Source of the DNA: Desulfobulbus_C sp964551175
Lineage (GTDB): Bacteria; Desulfobacterota; Desulfobulbia; Desulfobulbales; Desulfobulbaceae
Reading direction: 5' to 3'
NCBI GenBank assembly: GCA_964551175.1
Contig: CAZKBZ010000014.1
Location: forward strand, 1-41,411
Length of the DNA: 41,411 bases
Shown in pieces: positions 38,583-41,411 of the stretch (the first letter of the stretch is position 1; each line of letters begins with the position of its first letter). The notes below the pieces were generated by a model that saw only the letters and a program-made list of their open reading frames with translations, searched no databases and had not been told where the DNA came from. The translations under genes and the position numbers were made by a program.

Positions 38583-38887
38583 GACTTCTTATACACCTCT
38601 CTTTCTTTTCTGCTCATGTCCCTTGCGGAGATGATGCGAATATCCTTGCCGCGGAGTGTAAACGCCAGGAATAAACGCCTGTTCCCGTCGGTCCGGCCAA
38701 GAGCAAAAAACCGTGTTTCATGTTGGGAATGGTTGATATCGTCCTGCACAATCAGGGGCCTGTTGAAAAATACCTGCTCACATTCCGACGGGGTTACCTT
38801 GTGTTTCAGCCAGTTTTTCCGAACATTACCCTCATCCCAGTCAAATCCCGTGCACTGGTTGAGAAGTGCCTGTATTCTCTCTTCCAT
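38579..38887 (-). CDS. brnT: BrnT-type ribonuclease toxin, second pair
   Basis: 102 residues: GFDWDEGNVRKNWLKHKVTP (family start), FALGRTDGNRRLFLAFTLRG in the centre and IRIISARDMSRKEREVYKK at the end. Complete, upstream of its antitoxin. It is transcribed divergently from the exported-protein genes to its right. Confidence 0.93.
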   Translation of the reverse strand: MEERIQALLNQCTGFDWDEGNVRKNWLKHKVTPSECEQVFFNRPLIVQDDINHSQHETRFFALGRTDGNRRLFLAFTLRGKDIRIISARDMSRKEREVYKKS

Positions 38888-38908
38888 ACCTTTATGTATA
38901 TCTTTAAG

Positions 38909-39256
38909 ATGGACAAGTCAAGAACCATGAACAAACTCTCTCTCTTCCTGATGGTCAGCCTCTTGCTTGCCGGCCAGACTTTTGCAGACACCGCAACACA
39001 TCAAGAACCTGAACATTTATGTGGCAATGCGCAGGAATGGCAACAATGGCAAAACCTTGTCGACAAATATCCGGATGACGACAACCTGGCAGCCGCTTAC
39101 GCGTTGCGCATCGGCCTCTGTCAACAGATACAGGTCCGCAACATTGAAACGGAACGGGCAATCTCGATTTTTGATCATTTCTTTGAAACCCTGAAAAGCA
39201 TAACAGAGGAAAGGGAGAGAAAAGAAAGGTTGAAAAACCAGGGGGGAACTATTTAA
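38909..39256 (+). CDS. Exported hypothetical protein with a helical mature part
   Basis: 115 residues from ATG 38909, or 109 from ATG 38927. The N-terminus is a signal peptide: basic MNKLS, hydrophobic LFLMVSLLLAG, likely cleavage after TFA-D. The mature protein is helical, with two cysteines (HLCGNA and IGLCQQ) that may form a disulfide in the periplasm, and a charged tail (ITEERERKERLKN). Not recognised. It starts the rightward run that includes a second exported protein and a membrane-tailed ATPase. Confidence 0.65.
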   Translation: MDKSRTMNKLSLFLMVSLLLAGQTFADTATHQEPEHLCGNAQEWQQWQNLVDKYPDDDNLAAAYALRIGLCQQIQVRNIETERAISIFDHFFETLKSITEERERKERLKNQGGTI

Positions 39257-39270
39257 TATACTTTCAGCAT

Positions 39271-39318
39271 AAAAACATATAAACACATAAACGTTTATGC
39301 GTATAAACATAAAAACAT
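39271..39318. repeat. Octamer array G over the start codon of an exported protein
   Basis: Six 8-bp units in register (AAAAACAT, ATAAACAC, ATAAACGT, TTATGCGT, ATAAACAT, AAAAACAT). The ATG at 39297-39299 lies inside the drifted fourth unit, and the last two units encode INIKT at the start of the signal peptide. Confidence 0.85.
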
Positions 39319-39902
39319 GCCTGCTCCTTGTTCTTCTCCTGGGAGCTGTCCCCTGCCCTGCCGGCGATTTACCCCCCTGGCATACGGCCCGGCAGACCAT
39401 CCTGGGGTGTTACGGGGGCTGGGACGTGGAGGTCACCCTGTCCGCCGGATATGAACAGCGGACATATTATGACGGCCCTGTGGACGGCCCCTTTGCAAAC
39501 GGCACCATCTCTGTGCCGATCTATTCCAGAAAACAGCGGTTGGAGCGACAGGAGCACACCAACAGCCAGGTGGAACACCTGGCGGAACTCTATGCCGAGT
39601 ACCAGGGGCAAAGCGCTATCCTGGCAGCCCTGGAGCAGGAAAAGCAGGTGCTGAAACGGACCATGCTCGACGATGGAGCCACAGGGATCACCGCCTATTT
39701 TTCCCTGATCAAGGAGGTGGAGCAGTCCCGTTCCAAAAGGGATGGAGCGGAAAGAAAAATCATCAACTGGCTGGAGCTGTGCGGGTACCGGAAGACAGAG
39801 CACAGAAAACAGAAGACGGGAAAAGACGAACAACGCACAGGAAGTGTAACAAAAGATGTGGCAACAAACCGGATTGCTGGGACGGGATTACCTGCTCGCT
39901 AA
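39297..39902 (+). CDS. Exported coiled-coil protein whose start lies in a repeat array
   Basis: 201 residues, unknown family. Signal peptide MRINIKTCLLLVLLLGAVPC ends near PAG-D; the Cys could suggest a lipoprotein but the lipobox is poor. The mature part has a beta-like region (GYEQRTYYDGPVDGPF, SVPIYSRKQRLERQ), then a long coiled coil (about 80-155, EHLAELYAEYQ...ALEQEKQVLKRTM). The first 7 codons come from octamer array G and no Shine-Dalgarno is visible. The end overlaps the next gene by 47 bp; the last 30 residues are basic and low complexity. It may be a periplasmic partner of a membrane machine. Confidence 0.68.
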   Translation: MRINIKTCLLLVLLLGAVPCPAGDLPPWHTARQTILGCYGGWDVEVTLSAGYEQRTYYDGPVDGPFANGTISVPIYSRKQRLERQEHTNSQVEHLAELYAEYQGQSAILAALEQEKQVLKRTMLDDGATGITAYFSLIKEVEQSRSKRDGAERKIINWLELCGYRKTEHRKQKTGKDEQRTGSVTKDVATNRIAGTGLPAR

Positions 39903-40677
39903 ACAGATCATGCCCCGGCTGAGAGAGGGGCGCGGCTTTGTCCTCACTGGTCGGCACGGATCGGGCAAAACAGCTATTCTGGAATGGATACGAGAAAACC
40001 ATCCGGCTGCTGAAAGGCTTGCCCTGGTTTCGGCTGGTTCCACGGTCAAGGAGATCCTGGTTGAAATCTGTTTGACCTGGGGCCTTGAGGTGAAAGATGA
40101 TGAAGGAAAAGTTCGGGGAAAAACCCGCTGGCAGGTAGCCTGGCTGGAACGGGCCGTGCTTGCGCAGAAGGAGGGCTGGCTCATGATCGATGATATCCAC
40201 CAGGCCCCCCCTGCCCTGCTCCGCCGCCTGAAGCTGCTGCGGGACCGGGTGACCATTATTGGAGCCGGTGTGCCGCCGTTCAGGCGTGAAGAGCTCAGGC
40301 GGCTGCTCTGGGGATTGCCTGAACTGCAGATCAAGCCCCTGCAGACCAAAGAGATGACCAGGATAGCAAAGGCTGCTGCTCCTATCCTGCAGAGCAGAAC
40401 GCCGGTGGATGAAGCGGTCCATGCGGCCCGGGGATTGCCCGGTCAGCTGATGGCTGCCCTGCGCGGGGAGGTAACACCGGAAGCGGCCAAGGTCAGGGGT
40501 GAGGAAATCGACCTCTCCCCTCTTCTGCTCATCGTGCTGGCCGGTGTGATGGTGACCCGCTATATCGCCGTTGGCCTGGAATCCACCAGCCTGTACATGC
40601 TTGGCGGGCTCGGCATGGGCATGGGGCTGATTGTCAGGTTTTATCTGTTCAGGGGAATGGATAACAGGAGAAGATAA
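39856..40677 (+). CDS. ExeA/TniB-like AAA ATPase with C-terminal membrane helices
   Basis: 273 residues. Walker A LTGRHGSGKTAIL (about 30-42), Walker B WLMIDDIHQAPPALLRRLKL (about 108-127) and a sensor-like VTIIGAGVPPF place it in the ATPase group of ExeA/TniB. Unlike most, it ends in two probable membrane segments (LLLIVLAGVMVTRYIAVGL about 222-240 and YMLGGLGMGMGLIVRFYLF about 247-265), so it should sit on the inner membrane. It overlaps the exported coiled-coil gene and is followed 3 bp later by a small membrane protein. A role in secretion, pilus or cell-surface assembly is inferred. Confidence 0.78.
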   Translation: MWQQTGLLGRDYLLAKQIMPRLREGRGFVLTGRHGSGKTAILEWIRENHPAAERLALVSAGSTVKEILVEICLTWGLEVKDDEGKVRGKTRWQVAWLERAVLAQKEGWLMIDDIHQAPPALLRRLKLLRDRVTIIGAGVPPFRREELRRLLWGLPELQIKPLQTKEMTRIAKAAAPILQSRTPVDEAVHAARGLPGQLMAALRGEVTPEAAKVRGEEIDLSPLLLIVLAGVMVTRYIAVGLESTSLYMLGGLGMGMGLIVRFYLFRGMDNRRR

Positions 40678-40680
40678 GGT

Positions 40681-40884
40681 ATGGCCGATGATTTTCATGA
40701 AAACGACGGGTTGCTCGATGATGATCCTGCCCTGGATTACATCCTTTACAAGGAAATGAAAAAGGAGAACAGAAAAAACAAGAGCAACAAAGGTTGCCTG
40801 GGGGTTGTCCTTATCCTGCTTCTGCCCCTTTGTTATGCCATTCTCCACTTCACTGTCATCTGTCCTCTGACTTCCGGCTTCTGA
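40681..40884 (+). CDS. Small single-pass membrane protein
   Basis: 67 residues: acidic N-terminus (FHENDGLLDDDPALDY), a basic stretch (KEMKKENRKNKSNKG) and one hydrophobic helix (CLGVVLILLLPLCYAILHFT). By the positive-inside rule the N-terminus is cytoplasmic. It starts 3 bp after the ATPase stop and ends 4 bp before the next gene, so it belongs to one operon. No family recognised. Confidence 0.7.
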   Translation: MADDFHENDGLLDDDPALDYILYKEMKKENRKNKSNKGCLGVVLILLLPLCYAILHFTVICPLTSGF

Positions 40885-40888
40885 AAAG

Positions 40889-41411
40889 ATGACCGGTCCG
40901 ACCCACATCGCCATTGCCCTCTCCTGCGGCGTGGTTGCCGGTGCATCTAAAACCCAGCTTGGCCTGCTGGCAGCCGGTGCTCTCCTGCCTGACCTTGATC
41001 ACCCGCAGTCGTTTATCGGCCGGGTCCTGTTTCCCATCTCCATCCCCTTAAACAAGCTGGTCGGACACCGCGGGGCCTTTCACTCCTTCTGGCTGTGGGG
41101 ATTGTCTGTCGTCGCAGGCTGGTTGCTGTGGAAGCCGTTGGCCCTGGTCGGAACCGGTGCCCTCCTTCACATCCTGGCCGACTGTGCCACTGTTTCCGGT
41201 GTTCGTGCCCTGGCTCCCTGGTCGGAAAAACTGTTTGTTCTCTTTCGCAGGTCCTGGCGGATAAAATCCGGGGCACCGGCCGAGATGGTGGTTCTTGTTC
41301 TGTTCGGGATCATCGCCTGGGGAGGGGGCTACATGGGTGCTGTCGGCGGCCTGCGGGCCCTGATCGGCCATCTCACCGGCGCACCCAAGATCATGATGGA
41401 AGAATATCGCT
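40889..41411 (+). CDS. YdjM-like (DUF457) membrane-bound metal-dependent hydrolase, cut by the window end
   Basis: 174 residues visible. It has the DUF457/YdjM pattern: GPTHIAIALSCGVVAG at the start with a metal-ligand His, LLPDLDHPQSFIGR (about 35-48), HRGAFHSFWLWG (about 65-76) and LLHILADCAT. It has several membrane segments. E. coli YdjM is SOS-regulated; the enzymatic activity of the family is poorly defined. ATG 40889 follows the small membrane protein by 4 bp. The 3' end is missing. Confidence 0.88.
   Translation, partial: MTGPTHIAIALSCGVVAGASKTQLGLLAAGALLPDLDHPQSFIGRVLFPISIPLNKLVGHRGAFHSFWLWGLSVVAGWLLWKPLALVGTGALLHILADCATVSGVRALAPWSEKLFVLFRRSWRIKSGAPAEMVVLVLFGIIAWGGGYMGAVGGLRALIGHLTGAPKIMMEEYR

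Overview
The window looks like a large stretch of a plasmid from a Gram-negative anaerobe, possibly a sulfate- or sulfur-metabolising deltaproteobacterium (Desulfobacterota). That host is an inference from overall protein flavour and cannot be proved here. The plasmid call is firmer. There is an iteron array next to a Rep_3-type initiator gene, a ParA gene with a small ribbon-helix-helix partner, four toxin-antitoxin loci (one damaged), an ArdC-type anti-restriction gene, a serine resolvase and a tyrosine recombinase. No rRNA, tRNA or CRISPR array was seen.

Layout. 1-2353 is the replicon: the tail of an upstream gene, a terminator, thirteen 19-bp iterons and repA. 2441-10957 is a defence island: a PH-like protein, an Mrr-type nuclease, a type III restriction-modification pair (mod, res), a large HEPN-like protein and a membrane-anchored Mrr nuclease with a zinc finger. 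11012-14314 is the maintenance block: a broken toxin with an intact antitoxin, a GIY-YIG protein, a HigBA-like pair, then parA and its small basic partner. 14438-15148 encodes an SRAP (YedK/HMCES-like) protein. 15439-25752 is a catabolic cargo on the minus strand: a sigma-54 activator with a PrpR-like sensor, a periplasmic binding protein, an ABC importer and a four-subunit flavin/iron-sulfur dehydrogenase of the opine oxidase / HcnABC / hydroxyproline dehydrogenase type. 46-bp direct repeats derived from the SRAP gene flank the cargo, and the right copy is fused to a UmuC tail.

26362-31933 holds a second HEPN-like gene, a resolvase, a YegP-like protein, a Sak4-like annealing ATPase with a Cas4-like nuclease, and ardC. 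31934-33606 has no convincing gene but contains a tract almost lacking T on the + strand and a cluster of strong hairpins. 33607-38887 carries an XRE regulator, a third HEPN-like gene, two BrnTA pairs, an HTH protein and an integrase. 38909-41411 is a membrane/secretion-linked run: two exported proteins, an ExeA-like ATPase with a membrane tail, a small membrane protein and a YdjM-like membrane protein cut by the window end.

The most unusual signal is a family of strictly 8-bp-periodic arrays (unit close to AYGTWTAA) at seven places. Four lie around the partition genes. The others lie between the recombination genes, inside the integrase reading frame, and over the start codon of an exported protein. 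By analogy with the heptad arrays bound by RHH omega proteins, they are candidate centromere/operator sites for the small RHH protein, but some have also become coding sequence.
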